Assembly: GCA_037974335.1 (NCBI GenBank)
Contig: CM075760.1
Location: 6,569,432-6,633,431 of the forward strand
Length of the DNA: 64,000 nt
Reading direction: 5' to 3'
Source: Prionace glauca
Taxonomy: Eukaryota > Chordata > Chondrichthyes > Carcharhiniformes > Carcharhinidae
This document shows, in pieces, positions 21,035 through 31,319 of the stretch. Under the pieces are notes generated by a model that saw nothing but the letters and a program-made list of their open reading frames with translations, was not told where the DNA came from and ran no database searches. The translations under genes were made by a program, and so were the position numbers. Every line of letters begins with the position of its first letter. Positions within the stretch are counted from its first letter, which is position 1.

Positions 21035-21370
21035 GTGGGGGTTCGATCAGTAAGTTTGCTGATGATAGAAAAATTGGTGTTGTGGTCAATAGTGAAGAGG
21101 AAAGCCTTGGATTACAGGACGGTATGACTGGCTGGTTAGATGGACAGAACAGTCGCAAATGTCATTTAACCCCGAAATGTCTGAGGTGATGCATTTTGGA
21201 AGAACTACAGGGCAGGGAATACACAATGAACAACAGGACACCAGGAAGTACAGAGGGCCAGAGGGATCTTGGGGTGCATGTCCATCAGACCCTGAAGACA
21301 GCAGGACCAGACTGATAAAGTGGTTAAGAACGGATATGGGATACATATCTTTTTTAGCTAAGGCATCAAA
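21035..21370 (+). mobile_element. CR1-like LINE fragment
   Basis: This encodes a broken piece of the CR1 palm region (ISKFADDRKIGVVV-like, with GATGCATTTTGG) downstream of the catalytic FADD motif. It abuts the promoter island. Confidence 0.7.
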
Positions 21371-21379
21371 TATTCCAAT

Positions 21380-21942
21380 AGTAAGAAGTCTTACAACACC
21401 AGGTTAATGTCCAACAGGTTTATTTAGTAGCAAACACCATTAGCTTTCGCTTGCTGCTCCTTCGTCAGGTGATTGGGAGATCTTTTCACAAATAGAGCAT
21501 ACAAAGACACAAACTCAATCACAGAATAGTGATTGAAACACCAGACCTTACAGCTTAAAGGTACATTGTAAGTGGAGAGAGCATGAGCACAAATTAAAAA
21601 GATGTGTATTGTCTCCAGACAGACTATTTGTGAGATTTTGCAAGTCCAGGAAAGTCATGGGGGTTACAGATAGTGTGACATGAACCCAAGATTCCAGTTG
21701 AGGCCATCCTCATGTGTGCAGAACTTGGCTAACAGTCTCTGCTCAGCGACTCTGCGCTATCGTGCATCGTGAAGGATGACTTGGAGAACACTAACCCGAA
21801 GACCAGAAGCCAAATGTCCATGACTGCTGAAGTGTTCCCCAACAGGAAGAGAACAGTCTTGCCTGGAGATTGTCAAGCGGTGTTCATTCATCCGTTGACG
21901 TAGCGTCTGCATGGTCTCCCCAATGTACCATACCATGGTTGT
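21380..21942 (-). mobile_element. Penelope-like element 3' part with GIY-YIG-like domain
   Basis: The minus strand encodes VWYIGETMQTLRQRMNEHR, which matches the GIY-YIG endonuclease N-terminal region (YIGET...R...EH) known from Penelope-like retroelements. Downstream on the same strand it runs to the terminus CCTGGTGTTGTAAGACTTC. A hammerhead-like core (CTGACGA, GGAGC..., GAAA) lies near 21452-21475 on the minus strand. The fragment ends abruptly at ZNF unit D. This copy anchors the family name for the other fragments. Confidence 0.85.
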
Positions 21943-22066
21943 GAGACCGGCCAGCCCGGCAGAAATACTCTGATCCTCCCCATTGACCAACTGTGAAAAT
22001 GAACAAAATACAGTCCTGGATGTAATTGAGAGCTGAAACAGTAACAGCAGAATCCAACCCTGAATA
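21943..22066 (-). other. 3' flank of the unit D ZNF pseudogene
   Basis: This contains the shared block GTGAGACCGGCCAGCCCGG and GTAATTGAGAGCTGAAAC, homologous to 8040-8185 and 18680-18810. Confidence 0.6.
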
Positions 22067-22993
22067 TCACTCGTGAACTTGTTGGTGTCTCAGCAGCTGG
22101 GATGAAATTCTGAATCCCTTCCCACACTGAGAGCAGGTGAATGGCCGCTCCCCAGTGTGAACTCGCTGGTGTGTCTGCAAAGTAGATAACTGAGTGAATC
22201 CTTCCCCACACTGAGAGCAGGTGAATGGTCTCTCCCCAGTGTGAATTTGCTGATTTCTCCGCAGGTTGGATAACTGGTTGAATCCCTTCCCACACTGAGA
22301 GCAGGTGAACGGCCTCTCCCCAGTGTGAATTCGCTAGTGTGTCTGCAAAGTGAATAACACAGTGAATCCCTTCCCACATTGAGAGCAGCTGAATGGTCTC
22401 TCTCCAGTGTGAACTCGCTGTTCTATCTGCAGGCTGAATGAATCAGTCAATCCCTTCCCACACTGACAACACATGAACGGCTTCTCCCCAGTGTGAACTC
22501 ACTGGTGTGTCTGCAAGTGGGATAACCGAGTGAATCCTTTTCCACACACAGAGCAGGTGAACGGCCTCTCCCCAGTGTGAACTCGCTGATGTGTCTGCAG
22601 GTTGGATGAGTCAATGAATCTCTTCCTGCACTGAGAGCAGGTGAATGGCCTCTCCCCTGTGTGAACTCGTTGGTGTCTCTGCAGTTGGGGGAACTGCATG
22701 AATCTCTTCCCACACTGAGAGCAGGTGAATGGCCTCTCCCCAGTGTGAACTCACTTATGTATCTGCAGGTTGGATGAGTCAATTAATCTCTTCCCACCAT
22801 GACAGCAGGTGAATGGCCTCTCCCCAGTGTGAACTCACTGGTGTCTCTGCAGTTGGGGGAACTGCATGAATCCCTTCCCACACTGAGAGCAGGTGAACGG
22901 CCTCTCCCCAGTGTGGTTGCGCCGATGAGCTTCCAGCAGAGATGGAGCACAGTATCTCTTTCCACAGTCCACACATTTCCATGGTTTCTCCAT
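22067..22993 (-). pseudogene. C2H2 zinc-finger gene, 11 fingers, four in-frame nonsense codons
   Basis: From the conserved MEKPW ATG at 22993 one frame of 309 codons runs unshifted through eleven finger units to the terminal TGA at 22067. It is interrupted by TGA codons at 22837-22835, 22753-22751 and 22501-22499 and by TAG at 22336-22334. All four sit at the Gln-Arg pair after the first zinc-binding His; three are CGA to TGA at a CpG, one is CAG to TAG. Other damage: finger 3 has CHGG for CxxC, finger 7 has Glu for His, finger 9 has Asn for His. The leader exon acceptor is at 23322-23324. The unshifted frame suggests loss by point mutation rather than old decay. Confidence 0.85.
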
Positions 22994-23420
22994 GGTGCAG
23001 GCGTCCTTGCCTCTGCCTTGGGTGGACAATCAGTTGAAGCCTTGTCCACACACACAACACGTATAGTCTCTCCCCGCTGTGAATGGTGTGATATTTATTC
23101 AGGCTGTGTAACTGGTTAAAACTCTTCAGTCAGTGCTCTGGAAAACTCTCACTTGAATTTGGCAGTGTGTTGATGCTTTTCCAGTCACACTGATGTTTGA
23201 AATCTTTTCAAATCTCCTTCTGGATTCAATGGCCGATGATATTCAGGTCCCAAGGAATATGACTCTGCCAGATCTAGACTTGATGTTTGAGATTTCAGCC
23301 TCTGGTTCCTCTTTCAATATCCTGTAAAACAAGTTGACACAAGTCATCAGTGTCAGTACAGGATAGAAATCCAGAACAGACAATTCTAGTTTCTAAGGAC
23401 ATTTTTTCCTCTCTTCCCCA
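22994..23420 (-). other. Leader exon and intron end of the unit D pseudogene
   Basis: On the minus strand the exon starts at 23321 after TTTTACAG. The leader is homologous to those of units B and C. Homology upstream ends at about 23420, so this copy has lost its promoter. Confidence 0.6.
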
Positions 23421-25180
23421 TTGAGAATGAGCAAAAGACAACAAGAAGTGAAGTTTGTGGGGTGTGACAGTGAGGGGGTGGGAAGAGACACAGGATCTGG
23501 GGGAGGGTGAGGGGAGAGGGTGGGAGTGGTCTCTCGTGTGGAGTCAGTGCCCAGCTCCCAGTCTCTGGAGAAAAGTCTCACGAAGCCCACAGTGGTGTAA
23601 CTGATTGATAAAAATAAATCAATGTTGGGAGGGTGATTTTAGTAAGTCTCTCCCTAAGGGGATGGACACAGCTTATTACCAGGTTAAAGAGGGGAGTTCA
23701 GCTCTTTCCAGGGACTGGAGGAGGGGGAGGTGGGGTGGGATGGGGTTGGGGGGGTGGGTGTTTCCAGACTCTGTCCTTTCCCCCGGCTCTCGGATGAACC
23801 AGTTTTGGTTAGATTGTGGGCTGGGGGGGGGCCTGGAGCCGGAAACCCTGGGGTTAAAATAGCCCAGCTTTGTAATTAGTCACAAACAGGTTAACCCTTT
23901 GGTGGGTGGCAAAGCGTAAATTAAATGTCTGTAAAATGAAACTATCTATGGGTTGTGTGTGTTTGAGAGCTTGTTTTAAAACCATTGGTCCAATTGAAAG
24001 CCTGTTTTGCTGCTGGGATTCTGGCTGCTGCTTTGGACACAAATGTTGTAAAGTTGTCTTCTGCAGCCTGCTTTCTGCAGTTTAAAATCCCAAAGACACA
24101 GGCTTTCTGAAGACTCAATGCTGGATGATTTATTTTAGTTTTCTCAGCATTTCTTTTCAATATTTATATTGGGCAAACACCACATTTTTTACCTAATATA
24201 TGCAACTTCATTACAATATTCGATGGGGGTGGGGGAGAGGGGGAGAGAGACACAGACAGGCAGGGAGAGAGATGGAGAGAGATAGAGACATGGGAAAAAG
24301 GCGGGGCAGAGTGAGGGGAAAATAGGAAAAGACACCAAAAGGTGAGGCTTGTGGGGGTTGCGGTGAGGGGGTGAGAAGAGATACAGAATCTGGGGCTGGG
24401 GTCTCGTGTGGAGAGGGAGAGAGAGGAAGATGTCTGATTCCTTTATTTCCCACTCACTTGACCCCAATCCTGACAATATTACTTTGTATCTGGCCCTGTT
24501 CAGGCTCTGTATATGTGGGATCTTGCTGTGCACTCATGCTCTGTGTTTCTCCCCCCCCCCCCAACATTTCTCGCACTGTGACTATGCCCCACAATTTAAA
24601 TGTAAAAAAGAGGGGAAGAAGGAGGGTGGGTGAGCAGTGAGAAACAGGGTGAATGGAGAAGGGGTGGGGAGTTTCGGGGGTTCAGTGAACGGGGGTTGGG
24701 GACAGAGACAGAGGCTCTGAGGGTGGGGGTGTCCTCCTGCAGTGTGAGATTCCTTGTGGGATCCGGATTGTAACAATCTCAGTCTCTCTCTCTCTCTCTC
24801 TCCCTCTCACTGTAAAGCACTCAGGAGGGAGAGGGAGCTGAAATTCAAATTCCTGAGCCTGGGGGAAAGGCTTGGTCTCAATCCCAGAGTCCTGCTTGTG
24901 TTTTTAGACAGGGCGCTGGGATTTGTGGGTGTGGATGGAGAGGATTGTTCTGGTTAACTGGGGAGAGGGAGATTTGTTCTTTCTAGCTGAGGTATAATGC
25001 AGCCTCTGTGACTAGGCCTCACTTCAAGGACTAATTCTCAGGAGCCCTTTTGCATTCCCCAACAGGGTTTAAGTGGCTGGATTCAGTGGTTCAATAAACT
25101 GTGCAGCAGCCACTTCAGGGAGTGTGGATTTTCGTGCTCTCCCTCTCTCATTTCTCTTTTGATTGTGAGGTTTTATTTTG
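23421..25180. other. G/purine-rich interval without recognised gene
   Basis: Purine-rich plus-strand tracts (GGGAGAGGGTGGGAG, GGAGGGGGAGGTGGGG) and a (TC)n run at about 24783-24802 are visible. Open frames here are biased-composition artefacts. I see no gene, RNA or defined element. Confidence 0.5.
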
Positions 25181-25184
25181 AATG

Positions 25185-25580
25185 GTTGAGAGGGATTTGG
25201 AGGGGGATGAAGAGGGTTTGGGCAGTGGGGGGTACGGGACTGAGAGGGACTTTGGAGGGGAACTGACAAGGGCTTGGACAAGTGAGGAGGGTTTGGGCAG
25301 TGAGGGGGGTCCAGGGCTGACAGGGATTTGGAGGAGGATTGAAAAGGGTTTGGGCAATGGGGGGTACGGGGCTGAGAGGGATTTGGAGGGGGTTTGACGA
25401 CGGCTTGGGCAGTGAGGGGGGTCTGGGGCTGAGAGGGATTTGGAGGGGGATTGAAGAGGGTTTGGGCCGTGGTGGGGACTACGGAGTTAAGAGGGATTTT
25501 GGAGGGGAATTGGAGAGGGTTTGGGCAGTGAGGGGGCTGAGGGGGATTTGGAGAGGGATGGAAGATTTGTCTATCTCAAG
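25185..25580. repeat. G-rich minisatellite, about 54-57 bp period
   Basis: Units contain GAGAGGGATTTGGAGG, then GAAGAGGGTTTGGGCAGTG and GGGGGTCTGGGGCT. Successive GGGCTGAGAGGG marks lie about 54 and 57 bp apart. Roughly seven units are visible. The plus strand has many G-runs, so quadruplex formation is plausible. Confidence 0.8.
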
Positions 25581-25689
25581 ATTTAAAGGTAGCAACTAAT
25601 TTAGCATCAACTGCCTTCTGTAGGACAGAGTTCCAAACCTCTTCCATCCTGAGTAGAGGTGCTTCTTAACCAGGATTTGTGAATCTGAG

Positions 25690-25880
25690 GGCTTTTCCAT
25701 CACAGTAAGACCTGAAATTTTCTCTCTGACAGAATCAACAAACCTGTAACATTCCACATTCAGATTCTGCTGACATTCAGGTCCTGTTGTGTTGAATGAC
25801 TCAGTCAGATGACATTGTGATGTTTGATTTGTGCTTCCCGTCTGTCAATTCTCCACTTTCAGCACCCTGTAAATTTACAG
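25690..25880 (-). other. Relic ZNF-type leader exon
   Basis: The complement reads a TGTAAATTTACAG acceptor, then text homologous to the ZNF leaders (AAATCAAACATCACA, TCAACACAACAGGACCTGAA). No finger exon follows on that strand before the minisatellite. It looks like the 5' remnant of a lost ZNF copy. Confidence 0.55.
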
Positions 25881-26214
25881 AAACCATCACTGTCAGTCCA
25901 GGATAGAAATTAACAATCTTCTCCCCTCCATAATTGCCAACAGTAATTCAATGAGTTTCTGGACATTTTATCACACCTTTTATATTGCCCCCATCCTCAA
26001 CCACTAATCAGTCAACACATCAATCCCACATTGCTTTCCTAGACCAACTGAAAAGCAAAAAGACTCATCACTTTACAGGATACTGACTGACGGTCAACCA
26101 AACAATCTTTATCTGTTGTCAATATTTTAACAGCCAGTGAAAAGAAATATTCAAAGAAAAATTACAAAAAAGTGTATTTTTTAATGTCCGGACAATTTTC
26201 CAGAGATTCAGGTT
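25881..26214. other. Intron-like flank, no gene recognised
   Basis: The first part continues the relic exon's intron homology (TCAGTCCAGGATAGAAAT). The rest is unique, AT-rich sequence. Confidence 0.4.
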
Positions 26215-26395
26215 TGAATCCCAAAGTCCAAAGATGTGTAGGTTAGGTGGATTAGCAATGCGAAATGCACATGGTTACAGGGATAGGGCTGGGAAGTGGG
26301 TCAGGGAAGCTGCTTTGTTGGAGAGTCAGTGCATACTTGATGGGCTGAATGGCTTCCTTCTGCACTGTGGGGATTCTATGATCCTATGGTGAATG
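26215..26395 (+). mobile_element. tRNA-headed SINE (type A), 3' part
   Basis: Text from CCAAAGTCCAAAGATGTGTAG to TGGGGATTCTATGATCC matches the body and tail of the 3066-3372 SINE. Confidence 0.7.
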
Positions 26396-26439
26396 GTATG
26401 GTGAATTTTGAATATAATTAAAATCTGGAACTAAAAGCC

Positions 26440-26590
26440 TAGTGCTCACCATGAATCCTCCCATCTCATTCACTAATGCCTTCGAGGGAGGGAAATCTGC
26501 TCTCCTTACCTGATCTAGCCTATGTGTAACTCCAGATCATGATGTGGAGATGCCGGCTTTGGACTCAATAGTGTCAGCTGGGAATTCTCA
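26440..26590 (+). mobile_element. SINE type C fragment joined to a Penelope-like end
   Basis: CATTCACTAATGCCTTCGAG matches the type C SINE middle. It is followed at about 26543 by GATGTGGAGATGCCGGC, the outer end of the Penelope-like family. Confidence 0.55.
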
Positions 26591-26647
26591 TACAGTTTTA
26601 GAAATAAAACTATTTGCAGTGATGCAGTTAACTTCGTAACTTTTCAA

Positions 26648-26925
26648 GGATCACAGAATCTAATAGTGCAGAAGAAGGCTGTTCAGCCCATCAAGTTAGG
26701 ACCGACTACAATCCCCCCCATGCCTATCCTCATAAGCCATGCATTAACTCTAGCTAGTCCCCCTGACAATTTTTAGCATGGCCAATCCACCGAACCCTCA
26801 CATCTTTGGACTTTGGGAGGAAACCCACGCAGACACGGGGAGAACATGCAAACTCCACACAAATAGTGACTCAAGCTGGGAATAGAAGCTGGGTACCTGA
26901 TGCTGTGCGACATCAGTGCTGTCCC
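26648..26925 (-). mobile_element. tRNA-headed SINE (type A)
   Basis: This shows the inverted tail (GAATCTAATAGTGCAGAAG), body (GGGAGGAAACCCACGCAGAC, ACATGCAAACTCCACAC) and a decayed head. Confidence 0.7.
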
Positions 26926-27379
26926 TCAATGTTGGTCTTGGAAATAGGGCAGTGCTGACCCAGTCAGTTCCGGAATGTAAGTGGTCAGTTATCCTATTTA
27001 CAGCAGCACAGCTACACCAGAAAGAGATCATTCATATATGTTATGTGTGTAAATAGATTTATTCATTTTCCCCTTCTGTCAACATATTTAAAAGTTCAAA
27101 GGATTTGATCAACCAGGAGTTCACTCTTATTGTCAAGTCTGCGTGTGTGTGTGTGTGTGAGTGGAGAGGGGGGTGGATGGTAAATCATCAGTTTGTTACA
27201 CCAGCTGACACTCCAAGGCGTTCATCTTCAGGTGGAGACGTTTCTTTCACAACTAACTAAACTCAGGACAGAGGTGTAGTGCCTGTTGACACCAGCTGCT
27301 GCGGTAGTTATTTAACTTTTATACCTTGGTGCTTCAGCTTCAATCGTAATTGAATCACAAAACATGATTATTTTGATGC
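26926..27379. other. No gene recognised; short (TG)n
   Basis: A short (TG)n lies at about 27142-27158. Otherwise I see unique sequence upstream of a promoter-like island. Confidence 0.4.
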
Positions 27380-28027
27380 AATAGCACCCTTCAATGGCGG
27401 CTATCTTACCCAGCATTCACAGGGAAACAGAATAAGACCTCGCCCCGGAACAGATCTCGCGCAGGCGCACTGTAGATCTGAAACGCATGCGCAGTGGGTG
27501 TTGCTGCTGCGCTCGCGGGAAGGCGGTTTTATCGGCTCCGGGTTTCCAGGGAAACGGCTGATTCTGGAGGGTAATGGAGGCGGTGGGGTGGGTGGGGAGG
27601 CTTCATCAGCACCCAGTGGAGACGGAAAACACCGAGTAATAACTGCTGGGGGCCGCCTTCGTCCCATTGGGGACCGGGAGCACAGATGCCGGAGTTGGAG
27701 GCCCCGAGTTAACGGCTGTCATCCTGAGGGAAGCGCTGCGCATGCGCGGTGCTCCCTGCCAGCAGGAGGAGAGAATGTTGTGAATTTCTATCCTGGACTG
27801 ACAGGGATGGACTTTGTTTGGAACCTCCTTTTACAGGGAGTTAGAGGGGGAGGATTTACACACAGAAAACTCAACCCCAAGAGAAACGTTCCTCGCTTAA
27901 TTTCCATTCTTGACTGACGGTGGTGATCTCTTTTACAGGAAATTTGATGACAAAATTTGAAGGCAAACTCAAACCAGACATCAGATCAAAACCTGACAGA
28001 GTCCACTCCATTCATCAGAACCTGAAC
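27380..28027 (+). promoter_or_regulatory. CpG-rich NRF1/YY1-type promoter with two orphan leader exons
   Basis: NRF1-like sites occur at GCGCAGGCGCACTG (near 27460), ACGCATGCGCAGTG (near 27483) and CTGCGCATGCGCGG (near 27736). A YY1-like GGCGGCTATCTT lies near 27397. Downstream are two ZNF-leader-type acceptors, CCTTTTACAG (exon from 27837) and CTCTTTTACAG (exon from 27939, GAAATTTGATGAC). A donor-like GTAAGT follows at 28028, after which CR1 LINEs take over. No finger exon belongs to it directly; the gene at 33016, whose own island is missing, could use it. That link is inference. Confidence 0.55.
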
Positions 28028-28039
28028 GTAAGTATGTCT

Positions 28040-29135
28040 GCAGATAAAGATCCCTCACGGTAGGCTGGTAGAAAAGGGAAAGGCGCATGGGATACGAGGC
28101 CAGGTAGCTAGGTGGATTGAGAACTGGCTGGGAAATAGGAGACAGAGGGTAGCTGTGGAGGGGACCTTGTCGGGTTGGAGGCCAGTGACCAGTGGTGTGC
28201 CGCAGGGCTCAGTACTGGGACCTCTCCTCTTTGTAGTCTACATAAATGACTTGGAAGAGGGCGTAGGTGGTGTGATTAGCAAGTTTGCTGATGACACCAA
28301 GATGGCAGGGTTGGCGGGTACGGAACTGGATTGTCAGGTGATACAACAGGATATAGATAGGTTGGTGCAGTGGGCAGATAGGTGGCAGATGGCATTTAAT
28401 CCTGACAAATGCGAGGTGATGCATTTTGGACGGAATAATGCAGAGAGGAGCTATGTGATTAAAGGGAGGCCGATTAGGAGTATAGACATACAGAGGGACC
28501 TGGGAGTGCAGGTTCACAAATCCATGAAGGTTGCATCACAAGTGGAGAAGGTTGTTAGGAAGGCTTATGGGATGTTGGCCTTTATAGGAAGGGGTATAGA
28601 GTATAAAAGCTGCTGTCTAATGCTTCAGTTGTACAGAACGTTGGTTAGACCGCATTTGGAGTACTGCGTCCAGTTCTGGTCACCTTACTACCGGAAGGAC
28701 GTGGAGTCTCTGGAAAGGGTGCAGAGGAGGTTTACCAGGATGTTGCCTGGCATGGGGGACTGGGTTACGAGGAGAGGTTGAAGAAACTGGGACTATTCTC
28801 CTTGGAAAGGTGGAGATTGAGAGGGGACATGATAGAAGTATAAAAGATAATGAAGGGAATGGATAGAGTTAATAGTGAGAGACTGCTCCCTAGACTGGAT
28901 ACGAACACGAGAGGTCATCATTTAAGGGTGAGGGGGGAGAGGTATAATTTGGAGGTGAGAAGAAGGTTCTTTACGCAGAGAGTTATGGGGGTCTGGAACG
29001 CGCTACCGAGTAGGGTGGTGGAGGCAGGAACGTTGGACTCGTTTAAGATGCAGTTTGATAGGCACATGAGTGAAACGAGAATGGAGGGATATGGTAGGGG
29101 ATATTAAATAGGGTTAAACCTCAGGAGACACCAGA
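28040..29135 (+). mobile_element. CR1 LINE, 3' half with reverse-transcriptase core
   Basis: This encodes SGVPQGSVLGPLLFVVYIND, the catalytic KFADDTKM motif, KCEVMHFGR and [17 protein letters not shown] in one frame from 28155 to 28781. A frame change near the GMG tract then moves the C-terminal block (GMDRVNSERLLPRL) into another frame. It lacks the endonuclease and 5' end. One of the better-preserved CR1 copies here. Confidence 0.9.
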
Positions 29136-29169
29136 AAGGCAGGCTGTAGGATTAATATTTTTGACTTTA

Positions 29170-29615
29170 TTCCACAGGTGGAGGTCCACCTCGTGTCAAA
29201 CGAGGGGCATTCACACGGCGGGTCGTGCCTGGGCTGCTCTTGGAAGTTCCAGGAGTGGCCTCGTACTTCATGTCGGTGTGTGTGCTTGATCCTGGACCGG
29301 TAGATGGGCGCCGCAACAGCTCAGTGATTAGCACTGCTGGCTGTGCAGGCACATGGATTTGGGCCTGTGTCTGTGGGAGTTTGCGCATTCTCCCTGTGGT
29401 TGCGTGGGTTTCCTCCGGGCGCTCCGGTTTCCTCCCACACCCCAAAAATGTGCTCTCAGGCTAATCGGTTTTTACCAAATTGACACTATTTCTTCCCTGA
29501 ATCTGACTGAGTAGGGTTCCATTCATAGATATGCAGGGTAGAAGAGGTGTAGGGTGATGTGGCGGCGCGGGCTCGTTGGGCCGAAGGGCCTGTTTCCCGT
29601 GCTGGATTGTTCTTT
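29170..29615 (+). mobile_element. SINE-like repeat (type D), plus copy
   Basis: This is the inverted, nearly identical counterpart of 17270-17735, from GGTGGAGGTCCACCTCGTG to GGGCCGAAGGGCCTGTTTCC and TTGTTCTTTGT. A more diverged third copy lies at 53950-54420. Confidence 0.75.
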
Positions 29616-29689
29616 GTATCCAAACACTTGTGTGACTGGAAATAGGAAACAATAATGGCGTGGAAGGATTTGCAAAAATGGGATCCAAA

Positions 29690-29880
29690 ACTTCACTACA
29701 TCCTTGAGTGAAGAAATCCTTCCTCATCTGAGCTTTCTCTCCATTTTTCAGCCTGTTCCAATAAGTCTTCACTTCCTTGTCATTCAAAAACTGTCTAACT
29801 CATCCTTGAAGATATTCAATGCCTCCACTGGTCCCCATGGAGAGGAAGCCAGATACTAACAATTCTCTGAGGGAAGGGAT
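29690..29880 (-). mobile_element. CR1-like LINE fragment
   Basis: CTTGAGTGAAGAAATCCTTCC and CATTTTTCAGCCTGTTCCAA match, on the minus strand, the decayed region before a LINE 3' end (FFTQ block). Confidence 0.5.
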
Positions 29881-30139
29881 TTGTCCAAATATATAATGTC
29901 GCTCCAGTCCAATGTTACACAACCAGATAAGTGCATTTTATTACAGAGCCATAAATAATATATCTAATCTCTGCCGTATAAAAATATCAGACACGTCTCT
30001 GTCCTGTATTAGTATACTGTCCCCTTTAATATATTTCAGAAATGAGATGGGCACATGAAGGACATAAACTTGCAGGGGAAAGGGAATATAGAAGGGGAAT
30101 GGGACTCACTGGATTGTTCGACAGAAGTCAGCATGGACT
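29881..30139. other. Unique flank duplicated at 31150-31319
   Basis: The segment around 29935-30045 (CATAAATAATATATCTAATC, CACGTCTCTGTCCTGTATTA) resembles 31215-31315 (CGTAAATAGTATATCAGATC, CATATCTCTGTCCTCTAATA). This small direct repeat brackets the next CR1. Confidence 0.5.
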
Positions 30140-31148
30140 TGAGTTACTGAATGGATTCCTTCTGTGCTGTTTTTACCATTTATATAGATGATCTGGAGGA
30201 GGGAACCGAGTGTAGGGTGTCGAAATTTGCTGATGACACCAAGATTGGGGGAACGGCAAATTGTGTGGAGAGTCTGCAGAAGGATATAGATAGGCTGGGC
30301 GAATGGGCCAGGAAATGACAAATGGAATTTAATATTGGCAAGTGTGAGGTGGTCCACTTTGGTAGGAAGAATGGTAGGAAGGACTATTACTTACGGGGCG
30401 AAAAACTGCAGCAGGCGACGGTGCAGAGGGACCTCGGGGTCCTTGTGCATGAGTCGCAAAAACCCAGCTTGCAGGTGCAGCAGGTGGTCAGGAAGGCGAA
30501 TGGGATGCTGGCCTTCATAGCGAAGGGGATTGAATATAAAAGTAGGGAGGTCTTGCTGCAGCTGTATAGGGCATTGGTGAGGCCGCAGCTGGATTATTGT
30601 GTGCAGTTTTGGGCACCACACCTACGCAAAGATATTTTGGCCTTGGAGGGAGTGCAGAGGAGATTTACTAGGCTGATACTGGAGTTGAGGGGGTTGAGCT
30701 ATAAGGAGAGGCTGAATAAACTGGGCTTGTACTCGTTAGAGTTTAGAAGAATGAGGGGAGATCTCATTGAGACGTATAATATGATGAATGGGATGGATAG
30801 GATAGAGGTGGAGAGACTCTTCCCGCTCAAAAAAGACAGTAGGACTAGGGGGCACAGCCTCAAGATAAAAGGGGGGCGGTTTAGAACGGAGTTGAGGAGG
30901 AACTTCTTCACTCAAAGGGTGGTGAATCTCTGGAATTCTCTGACCGTTGAAGTGGTGGAGGCTGCCTCGCTAAATATTTTTAAGACGGGGGTTGATGGGT
31001 TTTTGATAAGAGAGGGGATTAAGGGTCATGGGGAGAAAGCGGGAAAGTGGAACTGAGCCACGACAGATCAGCCATGATCTTATTGAATGGCGGGGCAGGC
31101 TCGAGGGGCTAGATGGCCTACTGCTCCTATTTCTTATGTTCTTATGTA
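30140..31148 (+). mobile_element. CR1 LINE 3' half (subfamily 2)
   Basis: This encodes KFADDTKIGG, FNIGKCEVVHFGRK, LYRALVRPQLDYCVQFW and FRRMRGDLIETYNMM with a long open frame at 30322-31056. It ends in a TTCTTATGTTCTTATG tail, which distinguishes it from the TTCTATG-tailed subfamily 1. Confidence 0.9.
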
Positions 31149-31319
31149 ATGACTCGATGAGTGGAAACATACAGAGCTACTGAGCCTCATTACAAGATGA
31201 GAAATACTAAATGTACTTTGTTACAGAACCGTAAATAGTATATCAGATCCACAATATTAACAACACTCGGCATATCTCTGTCCTCTAATAATTTATTATT
31301 CTCTTAAATTTCAGTAGGA

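Noticed and set aside
23393-24960. Several 60-110-residue open frames in G-rich DNA
   Set aside because: Composition bias (Pro/Ser/Leu or Gly/Glu) explains them; no homology or exon signals.
27401-27917. Open frames across the CpG island as coding exons
   Set aside because: Long frames are expected in CpG-rich DNA; NRF1-like sites and leader-type acceptors fit a promoter with untranslated exons better.
28155-28781. The 208-residue frame as a host reverse transcriptase gene
   Set aside because: It is the CR1 LINE core with neighbouring LINE 3' sequence and many relatives in the window.
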